A program made the translations under genes and the position numbers. A stretch of 64,000 bases of DNA from Arcobacter cloacae (GTDB lineage Bacteria; Campylobacterota; Campylobacteria; Campylobacterales; Arcobacteraceae), in contig NZ_CP053833.1 of the NCBI RefSeq assembly GCF_013201935.1, positions 1,178,001 to 1,242,000 of the forward strand, written 5' to 3'. Positions 33,634-41,021 of this stretch are shown piece by piece (positions within the stretch are counted from its first letter, which is position 1; each line of letters starts with the position of its first letter). A model generated the notes under the pieces. That model had not been told where the DNA came from and did not search any database. It saw only the letters and a program-made list of their open reading frames with translations.

Positions 33634-34731
33634 ATGTACGAACTTCAAAATATAAACCAAAACTTATTAAATGATTTAATTGTAAATGTTGTAAGACTTT
33701 TAAAAGAAAAAAAATATATTTATCTAATTAAAGCAATAGAATATGCAATGAAAAAAGAATTACCTCATGCACCTAAACAAGTTATTGAGCCTTTAATAAG
33801 AAAAGTTCAAAAAATTTTAGATCTAATCAAAGAAAGAACAATTATTACATTTGATTCAGAAGAGGATGCACAACAACAATTTAAAAAAGAATTTGGACAT
33901 CTTCTTGATTTAGCAGATAAAAATGTATTTACTGATAATTGGAGTAAATTAATTTATGATTCATATGATTTATGTAAATATGATAAAAAAATAATATACC
34001 AGGGAAATGAATTTCTCTACAATACAAATTATTTAATATTTACTCATCATCAACATTTTAAAACTTATAGAAAATGGGAATTTGAAAATAAAATAAAACC
34101 TGACGAATTCAATATAAATATTTCACATAATACAAATAGAGATTTAGAAAGTCAAACAAAATTTTTAAAAAGTACATATGAACTTTATAATAGTAATCCT
34201 TATGCACAAAATCCTGAAAAAGATTTAGAACAACATTTAATTGATGTTTATGAAGAAGATAGAAATATTACTGCAAGAAGTATACAAGAAATAGCAAATA
34301 TAAAATATGATGTTGATACTTTTAAAAATAAACAATATGCAACTATAATTAAAACTTTTGGAAATTTAAAACCTTATTTGAATAGTGATAGAGTAATTGA
34401 AAAAACTGATATTATTTTTAGTTGGCTTACTTATGTTGCTATGATATATACAAAATTAAATCCTCAAAAAATACCTGCAACAACTTTAGGAAAATATATT
34501 ACAACTGTTGCAAAAGCAACAACAATTTTTAAAGATTTTGATAAAGATTATATTATCTCTTTAGATAAAATTAGAGAAGCAAATTTTAGAGAAATTGCAA
34601 TTTATAATAATCTTAGAATTATGCAATGTACAGATAAAAGATTAAAACTAACATATAATGAAAAGACTACTTTAGAAATAGAAAACTATATAAAAAACAT
34701 TATCTTTTATATTAAGAAATTTAAAATTTAA
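33634..34731 (+). CDS. Unknown 365-aa protein, divergent from the OLD-like ATPase
   Basis: ATG at 33634 with AAAGGAAAT upstream. The protein is helical, rich in Lys, Asn and Tyr, without a membrane helix or catalytic motif I recognise. It begins LQNINQNLLNDLIVNVVRLLKEKKYIYLIKAIEYAMKKE, likely a helical bundle. The middle holds FLYNTNYLIFTHHQHFKTYRKWEFENK. Only 65 bp of divergent promoter DNA separate it from the ATPase gene, so co-regulation is plausible. It could be an antitoxin-like or accessory defence protein, or an element maintenance protein. Confidence 0.5.
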   Translation: MYELQNINQNLLNDLIVNVVRLLKEKKYIYLIKAIEYAMKKELPHAPKQVIEPLIRKVQKILDLIKERTIITFDSEEDAQQQFKKEFGHLLDLADKNVFTDNWSKLIYDSYDLCKYDKKIIYQGNEFLYNTNYLIFTHHQHFKTYRKWEFENKIKPDEFNINISHNTNRDLESQTKFLKSTYELYNSNPYAQNPEKDLEQHLIDVYEEDRNITARSIQEIANIKYDVDTFKNKQYATIIKTFGNLKPYLNSDRVIEKTDIIFSWLTYVAMIYTKLNPQKIPATTLGKYITTVAKATTIFKDFDKDYIISLDKIREANFREIAIYNNLRIMQCTDKRLKLTYNEKTTLEIENYIKNIIFYIKKFKI

Positions 34732-34828
34732 GTAAAAATAAAACTATCAAGACTTCCATACTTTATTACTTTTTTTACTGACAACAGTTATCTCTTATTA
34801 GTATCATCACAATACGAATTCGCATAAA

Positions 34829-34862
34829 ACAAAGAGCTCTTTGTAAATTTAAACTTACAAAG
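34829..34862 (+). promoter_or_regulatory. Overlapping alternative hairpins before the 86-aa gene
   Basis: ACAAAGAGCTCTTTGT (34829-34844) is a perfect 16-bp palindrome. Its right half overlaps a second inverted repeat, CTTTGTAA (34839-34846) with TTACAAAG (34855-34862). The second stem covers the start of the AAAGGA ribosome site. The two folds exclude each other, as in attenuator-type or translational switches; this is inference from sequence pairing. Confidence 0.45.
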
Positions 34863-34870
34863 GAAAAAGA

Positions 34871-35131
34871 ATGTTAAAACTAACTGGAACTCTATTAAAC
34901 ATAATAGATAAATCAGAATATAAAAAAGAGGGAGAATCATTAGCAACTCCAGTAAAAGCTAAATTACAAATTCTAGTTGATGAAAAAAGAGCAAATGGCT
35001 CTATTACAAAAGTATTACATACTATTAGTATTCCTGATTCAAAAATAGATTTGTATAAAGACAAAATTTCAAAAGAAGTTTCAGTTGATGTTGGAATTAT
35101 TTCTAAACAATTTAGTTTCTATGGTGTCTAA
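34871..35131 (+). CDS. Small protein upstream of the rolling-circle initiator, possible ssDNA-binding protein
   Basis: 86 aa: MLKLTGTLLNIIDKSEYKKEGE, then KAKLQILVDEKRANGSITKVLHTISIPD and SVDVGIISKQFSFYGV. It is rich in predicted beta strand, acidic/basic balanced and lacks cysteine. A small beta-rich protein directly before a rolling-circle initiator is the usual place for a single-strand-DNA-binding protein of inovirus gene V type, which supports but does not prove that role. A ribosome site AAAGGA is present, partly covered by a hairpin. A long hairpin follows the stop. Confidence 0.5.
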   Translation: MLKLTGTLLNIIDKSEYKKEGESLATPVKAKLQILVDEKRANGSITKVLHTISIPDSKIDLYKDKISKEVSVDVGIISKQFSFYGV

Positions 35132-35175
35132 GAAGAGAAAAAAAGCACAGAGCTCTTCTGTGTATTTTTCTCTTC
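35132..35175 (+). repeat. Long two-part hairpin upstream of rep
   Basis: GAAGAGAAAAA (35132-35142) pairs with TTTTTCTCTTC (35165-35175). Inside, CACAGA (35146-35151) pairs with TCTGTG (35157-35162) around a 5-nt loop. It starts next to the 86-aa gene's stop codon, so it may be that gene's terminator. Its size and place before a rolling-circle initiator also make it a candidate origin hairpin. Confidence 0.55.
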
Positions 35176-35208
35176 ATGACACTTTTAAAAGAAAAAAATA
35201 ATTAGTTG

Positions 35209-35234
35209 AAAGGGGTTTATAGTAACACCCCTTT
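35209..35234 (+). repeat. Second hairpin directly upstream of rep
   Basis: AAAGGGG (35209-35215) pairs with CCCCTTT (35228-35234), with one extra T-A pair and a loop of about 10 nt. It ends 24 nt before the rep start codon. Candidate double-strand origin or regulatory hairpin. Confidence 0.5.
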
Positions 35235-35258
35235 CTTAAACACTTTTAAGAGGTAAAA

Positions 35259-36209
35259 ATGAATAACGTAAAAAAAATATATGGTATTGATACTCTTTAT
35301 TTCTTTTTTGAAACTAATGAAAATTATGATGATTTGTTCCTAGAAATTCTAGACCAATTAGAAGATATAAAAGGAAAGTTTTTAAAAAAAGATATTGAGT
35401 TTGAAAATAAAGATTTATATATAAACCTAAAAGATATGCAATTAAACTTTTTAGGTAAACAAGAGGGATTTTATTGGTTTAAAGATTCTAATGATTTTTT
35501 TAGAATTGGATTTAAAGATAAATATAAAAATAGAGGATTAAATGATATTAGAGTACAGCTTCAAGGAAATGGTATTTATACTTTTGGGATTAGTTCTATT
35601 ATTGAATTACTCAAAGATTCCCTAAAAGAGTTTATAAGTGATTATATACCAATAACAAGAGCAGATTTAAACTGCTTTATTCAATATGATTTTTCATTTG
35701 TAAAAAAAGATATGTTTAGCACTAGAAAAAGAAAATATTCCACTATTAATGAAATTGGAGATGCAAATACAACTCAAACTTTATATGTTGGAAAAGAGCC
35801 TTTTAAATTAAGACTTTATAATAAATCACTAGAACTAAAAAAATCTAAAAAGTTTGAAATTATGAATGAATACTTTTTAAATAATGGCTTTGATTTAGAA
35901 CAAACAATTTTTAATATTGAGTTTCAAATGAATAGAGGTCATTTAAAACAATATAACATAAATACAATAGATGATTTATTTGCTAATGCAAAAAATCTTT
36001 TTCAAATTGCAATGGATGATATTAGATTACTAGATATTGATTCAGTATCAAATGAAAGATTGATAAATAATAAGTATCAAGCAGAAACTCATCCTTTATG
36101 GGAAGAAATAAAAAGTGAATATGATTTAAAAGATTTCTTGCAAATTGATTTTCCACTTGAAAGATTAAAAAGAAAAATATCTGTTTATGATGAAAATAAA
36201 TTTGAATAA
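35259..36209 (+). CDS. Rep_trans-type rolling-circle replication initiator
   Basis: 316 aa. PITRADLNCFIQYDF and the later TQTLYVGKEPFKLRLYNKSLELKKS match the Rep_trans (pT181 Rep/phage RstA-like) family, in which the R-x-Y-[DN]-K segment carries the nicking tyrosine and partner residues. These enzymes nick the origin to start rolling-circle replication of plasmids, inoviruses and integrative elements. The TAA at 36207-36209 is followed in the same frame by a further open stretch of ~130 codons with no ribosome site, so the protein may have been longer. AAGAGG lies 5 nt upstream of the start. Hairpins at 35132-35234 are candidate origin structures. Confidence 0.7.
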   Translation: MNNVKKIYGIDTLYFFFETNENYDDLFLEILDQLEDIKGKFLKKDIEFENKDLYINLKDMQLNFLGKQEGFYWFKDSNDFFRIGFKDKYKNRGLNDIRVQLQGNGIYTFGISSIIELLKDSLKEFISDYIPITRADLNCFIQYDFSFVKKDMFSTRKRKYSTINEIGDANTTQTLYVGKEPFKLRLYNKSLELKKSKKFEIMNEYFLNNGFDLEQTIFNIEFQMNRGHLKQYNINTIDDLFANAKNLFQIAMDDIRLLDIDSVSNERLINNKYQAETHPLWEEIKSEYDLKDFLQIDFPLERLKRKISVYDENKFE

Positions 36210-36605
36210 GAATTTATATCACTAATTAGAAAAGCATATATAAATAATCTAACTTTGGATAGTGAAAATTTAAATGAATTGTATTTTAAAGCAAAAGAAT
36301 CTTTGAAAAAAACAACCACTCAAAAAGAGCTAAAAAAAGATTATATTGAAGTTGATGTAATACATGAAGATTCAAATGAAAAAGAGAACTTTAGACTTTT
36401 CCCTGATGGAAGTCTAATAAAACCTCTTAGAACTGAAACAGTAGCAAATTTAAGTGATTATGAATTGTTAGTTTACTTAGATAAAACAAGTGAGAAACAA
36501 CATCTTACAACAAGAGATAATCATATTTATCAAGTTGCATATAAAGAAGCTCAAAAGAGAAATTTACTTTTAAATATTTCAAATAAAGAAGCTATGCAGT
36601 TTTAG
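36210..36605 (+). pseudogene. In-frame continuation of rep after a stop codon
   Basis: Immediately after the rep TAA the same frame reads EFISLIRKAYINNLTLDSENLNELYFKAKE and stays open to 36603-36605 (about 131 codons). The only start candidates are a TTG at 36255 or later codons, and no ribosome site is present. This is what a rep gene of about 448 codons with a single nonsense change would look like. Alternatively a separate ~116-aa protein starts at TTG 36255 by coupling. The C-terminal part (LSDYELLVYLDKTSEKQHLTTRDNHIYQVAYKEAQKRN) is helical and unrecognised. Confidence 0.5.
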
Positions 36606-36668
36606 AAAAACAAATTAAATCTAAAACAAGATTTTTGATACTTTTTTAAAAAGTATAGACAGATTTAT

Positions 36669-36687
36669 AAGGGAATTTATTTCCCTT
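36669..36687 (+). terminator. Hairpin after the rep region
   Basis: AAGGGAA (36669-36675) pairs with TTCCCTT (36681-36687), loop TTTAT, between the rep continuation and the excisionase-like gene. No long T tract follows; it may be a terminator or a structural element. Confidence 0.45.
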
Positions 36688-36720
36688 GCCTAAGCAGATA
36701 ATGAAAGGAGAGTTAAAACA

Positions 36721-37011
36721 ATGGAAATATCATTTGAGAATCTAAATAAAATTGTTGATATATTAGAAAAATTAGATTCATTAAATTCAAAAATATTAAA
36801 TATTGAAAATAGACTTGCTCCAAAACTTGATTTAACAAAAAGAGATGGAGTAAAAAAGTATTTAGATATAAGCGATAGTACACTTTATCAAATGATGAAT
36901 GATGGAAGATTAAAACAAAATATTCATTATAAAAAAACTATTAATGGAAAACGTGTTAATATAATTTTTGTAGAAAGTGCGATTGTTGGTTTCAAGGAGA
37001 ATCAAAAATGA
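36721..37011 (+). CDS. Excisionase-like helix-turn-helix protein
   Basis: 96 aa. The N-terminal half is a short coiled coil (NKIVDILEKLDSLNSKILNIENRL). The C-terminal half, KRDGVKKYLDISDSTLYQMMNDGRLKQNIHYKKTINGKRVNIIFVESAI, is an HTH_17/MerR-like DNA-binding motif as in excisionases (Xis/AlpA). Strong ribosome site AAAGGAGAG. It overlaps the integrase by four bases (ATGA), the usual xis-int arrangement. Likely role: control of direction of recombination and of integrase expression. Confidence 0.75.
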   Translation: MEISFENLNKIVDILEKLDSLNSKILNIENRLAPKLDLTKRDGVKKYLDISDSTLYQMMNDGRLKQNIHYKKTINGKRVNIIFVESAIVGFKENQK

Positions 37012-38054
37012 AATTTTACAATCGAAATGGAATTCTTTACGTTAGAAAAAATGGAATGAGAATTTCAACAAAATTAAAAGACACAAAAGAAAACAGAAAG
37101 TTATTTGAAAGCTATGCTAAAAATGACGAGTTCTTTGAAAAATTTGATGTTAAATATAAAAATGTTCCAACAATAGTTGAACTTTGTGAAGAAGTTTTAC
37201 TTGAAAAAGAGAAACTATTAAAATCAACTTCATATAGAGCATACGAAAGTATTTTTAAAAGTAGAATAAAAAACTATTTTAAAAATATGCTTGTAAATGA
37301 GTTAAAACCTTTACATATTGATAAATGGTATAAAACATTTACGGATAGAAGTACTTTAACAACTGCTCAATCAATTTTAAAACCTGCAATGGAAAAAGCA
37401 GTATTAAGAGAGTTTATAAAACAAACTCCTTTAATACTTACAAAACCAAGATTTGTAACTAGTTACAGTTTAAATCCTTTTACTTATGAAGAAGTTTTAA
37501 AATTAATAAATACTTGCAAAACTAAATGGTTTAAAAACTTTATTGGAATCAATTTTTTTACTGGAATGAGAACTGGTGAATTAATTGGTTTAAAATGGAG
37601 TGATGTTAATTTTAATGATTATACTATTGAAATTAATAGAACAATAACAACTGGTTTTATTCAAACTCCAAAAACAAAAAGTTCTCAAAGAGTAATTGAT
37701 ATGCTTCCTCAATGTGAAGAATTTTTAAAAGAACAAAGAAAAATAACTGGTCTTTGTGAATATGTTTTTATAGCTCCAAATTTGAATAAACATTTTAATA
37801 CTGCAATGTCTTTTTATCCAATGTGGAAAAGACTTTTAGTTGAATGTGGTTTAAAATATAGAGGTATATATCAATTAAGACACTCTTTTGCAAGTAATAT
37901 GTTATCTAGTGGAGAAGATTTACTTTGGGTGTCATCAATGCTAGGTCATAAGTCTGGAAATATAACTTTGGAAAAATATACAAAGTATATGAGAAGAAAG
38001 AGAGAAAGAAAAACTATTGTGTTAAATTCACTTGACACAGAGTTGGCACAGTAA
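37008..38054 (+). CDS. Tyrosine integrase of the second mobile element
   Basis: 348 aa, full length. Residues 1-55 form an arm/N-terminal region and 56-150 a SAM-like core-binding domain (VPTIVELCEEVLLEKEKLLKSTSYRAYESIFK). The catalytic domain has TGMRTGELIGLKW (Arg I), QLRHSFASNML (H-x-x-R region), MLGHKSGNITLEKYTKYM (Gly-His and nucleophilic Tyr). It ends 130 bp before cmoB. An 11-bp sequence shared with the ccsBA side (TTAATAAGAGG) lies 33 bp after its stop, and paired TTG(A/G)CACAG repeats overlap its last codons. All catalytic boxes look intact, so mobility is possible. Confidence 0.88.
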   Translation: MKFYNRNGILYVRKNGMRISTKLKDTKENRKLFESYAKNDEFFEKFDVKYKNVPTIVELCEEVLLEKEKLLKSTSYRAYESIFKSRIKNYFKNMLVNELKPLHIDKWYKTFTDRSTLTTAQSILKPAMEKAVLREFIKQTPLILTKPRFVTSYSLNPFTYEEVLKLINTCKTKWFKNFIGINFFTGMRTGELIGLKWSDVNFNDYTIEINRTITTGFIQTPKTKSSQRVIDMLPQCEEFLKEQRKITGLCEYVFIAPNLNKHFNTAMSFYPMWKRLLVECGLKYRGIYQLRHSFASNMLSSGEDLLWVSSMLGHKSGNITLEKYTKYMRRKRERKTIVLNSLDTELAQ

Positions 38055-38086
38055 CTACCTAAAGCCGAATAGGGCGAAGAATAGTG

Positions 38087-38097
38087 TTAATAAGAGG
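38087..38097 (+). repeat. Candidate right att core (TTAATAAGAGG)
   Basis: Identical to 30210-30220, with the next four bases CTAA versus TTAA. It lies between the integrase stop and cmoB, where an attachment site would be expected. An 11-bp match in such AT-rich DNA can occur by chance, so this is a candidate only. Confidence 0.4.
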
Positions 38098-38183
38098 TTA
38101 ACTTAGCGTTAATGAAGTGTCAATTTTTTGTCATTCTTATTAATTTAAGATGGAATTTTATCTTAAAAATTTATAATTACACC

Positions 38184-39098
38184 ATGAATTTAGAAATATT
38201 ACAAAATAAAAAACAAGAATGTCGTACTTGGAAAAACGTTGAGCCTTGGTATTTACAGCTTCAAGAGGCTTGTAAAATAGAAAAATCAGATTTAGAAATA
38301 GATTATGGTGATTGGTTTAGTGTAGGGGAAAAAGAGGATTTAACAAATGATGAGTATGAAGTTATACTTAAAACTGCTAAAAAGTTAATACCTTGGAGAA
38401 AAGGTCCTTTTAAAATTTTTGGTTTAGAAATAGATAGTGAATGGCAAAGTAATATCAAATATAATCTAATTCGTCCATATTTTAATCTAAAAGATAAAGT
38501 AGTGGCAGATATTGGATGTAACAATGGTTATTATATGTTTAGAATGCTTGAGGATAAACCTAAAAGATTGATTGGATTTGACCCATCACCATTGACTTTA
38601 CATCAATTTGAGTTTATAAATCATTTTGTAAAATCAGATATTGTTTATGAAATGTTAGGGGTTGAACATTTAGAGTTTTATAATCATAAATTTGACTTTA
38701 TTTTTATGTTAGGTGTTTTATATCATAGACCAGACCCAGTTGGAACATTAAAATCACTAGCAAGGGGATTAAATAGTAAAGGTGAGATTTTAATTGATAC
38801 TTTTATGATTGATGGAGAAAATGAGATTTGTTTAACTCCAAATAAAAGATATTCAAAAATTCCAAATATCTATTTTATTCCAACGATTCCTGCTTTAAAA
38901 AATTGGTTAGAGCGAGCAGGGTTTGAAAATATAGAAGTAATAGCTACTACAGTTACTACAAGTGAAGAACAAAGAAAAACAGAATGGTCGTTTGATCAAA
39001 GTTTGGAAGATTTTTTAGATGAAAATGATAAAACAAAAACAGTTGAAGGTTATCCAGCTCCAAAAAGAGTTTATGTAAAAGCTAGAAAAATTTTATAA
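38184..39098 (+). CDS. cmoB: tRNA U34 carboxymethyltransferase CmoB
   Basis: The ATG at 38184 gives 304 aa; the open frame extends upstream but the protein homology starts here (MNLEILQNKKQECRTWKNVEPWYLQLQEACK). WFSVGEKEDL and LIPWRKGPFKIFGLEIDSEWQS are CmoB signatures. ADIGCNNGYYMFRML is the SAM-type binding loop that takes carboxy-SAM, and MLGVLYHRPDPVGTLKSL completes the fold. It converts 5-hydroxyuridine to cmo5U at tRNA wobble position 34, widening codon reading. TATAAT at 38172-38177 is only 6 nt before the ATG, so the transcript is probably leaderless. The mobile element is inserted just upstream. Confidence 0.93.
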   Translation: MNLEILQNKKQECRTWKNVEPWYLQLQEACKIEKSDLEIDYGDWFSVGEKEDLTNDEYEVILKTAKKLIPWRKGPFKIFGLEIDSEWQSNIKYNLIRPYFNLKDKVVADIGCNNGYYMFRMLEDKPKRLIGFDPSPLTLHQFEFINHFVKSDIVYEMLGVEHLEFYNHKFDFIFMLGVLYHRPDPVGTLKSLARGLNSKGEILIDTFMIDGENEICLTPNKRYSKIPNIYFIPTIPALKNWLERAGFENIEVIATTVTTSEEQRKTEWSFDQSLEDFLDENDKTKTVEGYPAPKRVYVKARKIL

Positions 39099-39107
39099 AA
39101 AATAGAA

Positions 39108-39143
39108 AAGATACTATTTATTAGAATAAATCAATAGTATCTT
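39108..39143. terminator. Convergent terminator between cmoB and the GGDEF gene
   Basis: AAGATACTATT (39108-39118) pairs with AATAGTATCTT (39133-39143), an 11-bp perfect stem with a 14-nt loop, overlapping the end of the minus-strand gene. Confidence 0.6.
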
Positions 39144-40095
39144 CAGCGCTTAGTTCACTAAATTTAAAAAGTTCACTTCTGCCTTTATTTTTTGCTTCAT
39201 AAAGTGCAATATCTGCATTTTTTATACATTCTGTTATTGTAATATCAGAGTTTAATTTATAAACTTCAAATCCAACACAAATTGTTTTCTTAAGATACTG
39301 TTTCCTCTCTTCATTTACTAAAATAGCAACTTCAGCGAAATCAGAGATTATCTTTTTAGCAAGCTGTTCCACTTGATATTCACTTGTATGATTTAAAATT
39401 GAAACTAAAAATTCATCACCATTTAGTCTTCCAACCATATCAAACTCATTAATATTAGAGTGGATTACTTTTGCGAGTTCTATTAAAACTTTATCAGCTA
39501 TATCATAATCAAATTCATCAATTACAGCTTTAAAATGGTCAATTCCAATCATTAAAAAATAGATTTCATTTTGTTTATTGTTAGAAAGCCTTAAATGAGT
39601 TGTAAGATTTTCTATCAAATAATTTCTATTATAAACATTAGTAACAGAGTCTAATGATGAAGATTCAATATAATTTTTCTTTAAAATAGCACTTTGAACT
39701 ATAGGTGAAACTTGAAAAAAAGCTGCTTCAATCATGGGATATTTGTCTTCAATTATTTTATGATGAACTTTAGAACTTACGCTAAAAGATAGAGTTGCAT
39801 TAAGGCTTGTATGAGTATTTATTATGAAAAAATGTGAAAAATCATCATCTAAATAGAACTCTTCACCTTTTGTTAAAATCTCTTCTTTTGTATTTTTATT
39901 TATATCAAATAATGAAAAAACCATATTATCAATTTTGAATTCTTTATTTAACCAAGTAAAAATATCATCAGCTACTTGCTTGATATTTGTTGCATATTGT
40001 AATTGCTCATGAAGAGTAAAAATACTCTCTAAAGATTTATAAGCACTATCGTTAGTAGCAGATAATTTTATTAGTTCTAGAATTCTATTTTTCAT
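39121..40095 (-). CDS. GGDEF-domain protein with altered active site (NGDEF)
   Basis: 324 aa. The N-terminal ~150 residues form a GAF-like sensory part; from SVTNVYNRNYLIENL on is a GGDEF domain: FKAVIDEFDYDIADKVL, MVGRLNGDEFLVSIL (active-site loop NGDEF in place of GGDEF), and SDITITECIKNADIALYEAKNKGRSEL. Diguanylate cyclases make c-di-GMP; with N in the first position activity may be reduced or lost. It is an evident paralogue of the gene at 40103, separated by 7 nt, with shared phrases such as FKAVIDEFDY. No membrane helix, so cytoplasmic. Confidence 0.82.
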   Translation of the reverse strand: MKNRILELIKLSATNDSAYKSLESIFTLHEQLQYATNIKQVADDIFTWLNKEFKIDNMVFSLFDINKNTKEEILTKGEEFYLDDDFSHFFIINTHTSLNATLSFSVSSKVHHKIIEDKYPMIEAAFFQVSPIVQSAILKKNYIESSSLDSVTNVYNRNYLIENLTTHLRLSNNKQNEIYFLMIGIDHFKAVIDEFDYDIADKVLIELAKVIHSNINEFDMVGRLNGDEFLVSILNHTSEYQVEQLAKKIISDFAEVAILVNEERKQYLKKTICVGFEVYKLNSDITITECIKNADIALYEAKNKGRSELFKFSELSAEDTIDLF

Positions 40096-40102
40096 TTTTT
40101 TC

Positions 40103-41005
40103 CTAAAAAAAATCTATTTTATTTGTATCTTCTTCATTAAATAAGAAGAACTGACTTCTACCTCTATTTCTAGCTTCATATAGAGCGATATCAGATTTTT
40201 TTATAATCTCTTCTATTGTTGTAGCATTGTCAGGATATATTGAAATACCCCCACAAATAGTTTTCATCAAAGTTTGTTTACTATTATCATCAATTATAAC
40301 TTTTTCTTGACTAAAGTTGTTAATAAGCTTTTGTGTTATTAGTATAGCATTGTTTTCATTAATAACATTTAATAAAATAACTAAAAATTCATCATTAGAA
40401 ATTTTAATAACAATATCAGATTCTCTTATACTATTTTTTAAACTTTTAGCCAGAGATTTTAAAACTTTATCACCTATTTCATAATCAAATTCATCAATAA
40501 CTGCTTTAAACTGATCAATTCCAATTTTTACAAAAGCTATCTTTTTTTGTTCTCTATTTGATAAACTTAATAGATTTCCAACATAATTATTTAAATAACA
40601 TCTATTATAAGAACCTGTTACAGAATCAACTAAAGAGAGTTCATTTAAAGTTTTTTCCATATATTTGTTATATAAAGATTGAGAAAAAATTTGTAGAGAT
40701 AATTTTATAAAATTCAGATTTTCTTTAATACTTTCATATTCTTCTAAACTTTCAGATAAAAATTCAAAAATCATTTCAGTATCACAGTTTTGTTTAAATT
40801 CCAAACTATTTATGTGATAATTTACATCTGATTCACAACAACTAAACAAGTTTTCAAAAGAATCATTTTTTTTAATATTTATTCTTAATAACTTTATATT
40901 ATGATGTAAATTTAAATAATCAAAAATATTTAAACAGCTTTTTTCCAAATCAGAAAGTTTTAATTTTTCATTCTCATTTATAATTGTTTCACAAGATAGA
41001 TTCAT
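40103..41005 (-). CDS. GGDEF-domain paralogue with degenerate site (SNDEF)
   Basis: 300 aa. A helical N-terminal part, then SLVDSVTGSYNRCYLNNYV opening a GGDEF domain with FKAVIDEFDYEIGDKVL and VIKISNDEFLVILL, where the catalytic loop is SNDEF. Loss of both leading glycines makes cyclase activity unlikely, so it may bind c-di-GMP or GTP or act as a scaffold. A tandem copy of the next gene (39121). Located 17 nt downstream of the hydrolase gene, so all three minus-strand genes may be co-transcribed. Confidence 0.8.
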   Translation of the reverse strand: MNLSCETIINENEKLKLSDLEKSCLNIFDYLNLHHNIKLLRINIKKNDSFENLFSCCESDVNYHINSLEFKQNCDTEMIFEFLSESLEEYESIKENLNFIKLSLQIFSQSLYNKYMEKTLNELSLVDSVTGSYNRCYLNNYVGNLLSLSNREQKKIAFVKIGIDQFKAVIDEFDYEIGDKVLKSLAKSLKNSIRESDIVIKISNDEFLVILLNVINENNAILITQKLINNFSQEKVIIDDNSKQTLMKTICGGISIYPDNATTIEEIIKKSDIALYEARNRGRSQFFLFNEEDTNKIDFF

Positions 41006-41021
41006 TTTTATTTAGCCTTTT

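Noticed and set aside
38112-38183. Longer N-terminus of cmoB starting at 38112
   Set aside because: The family homology begins at the 38184 ATG, and the -10 box at 38172 lies within the supposed extension.
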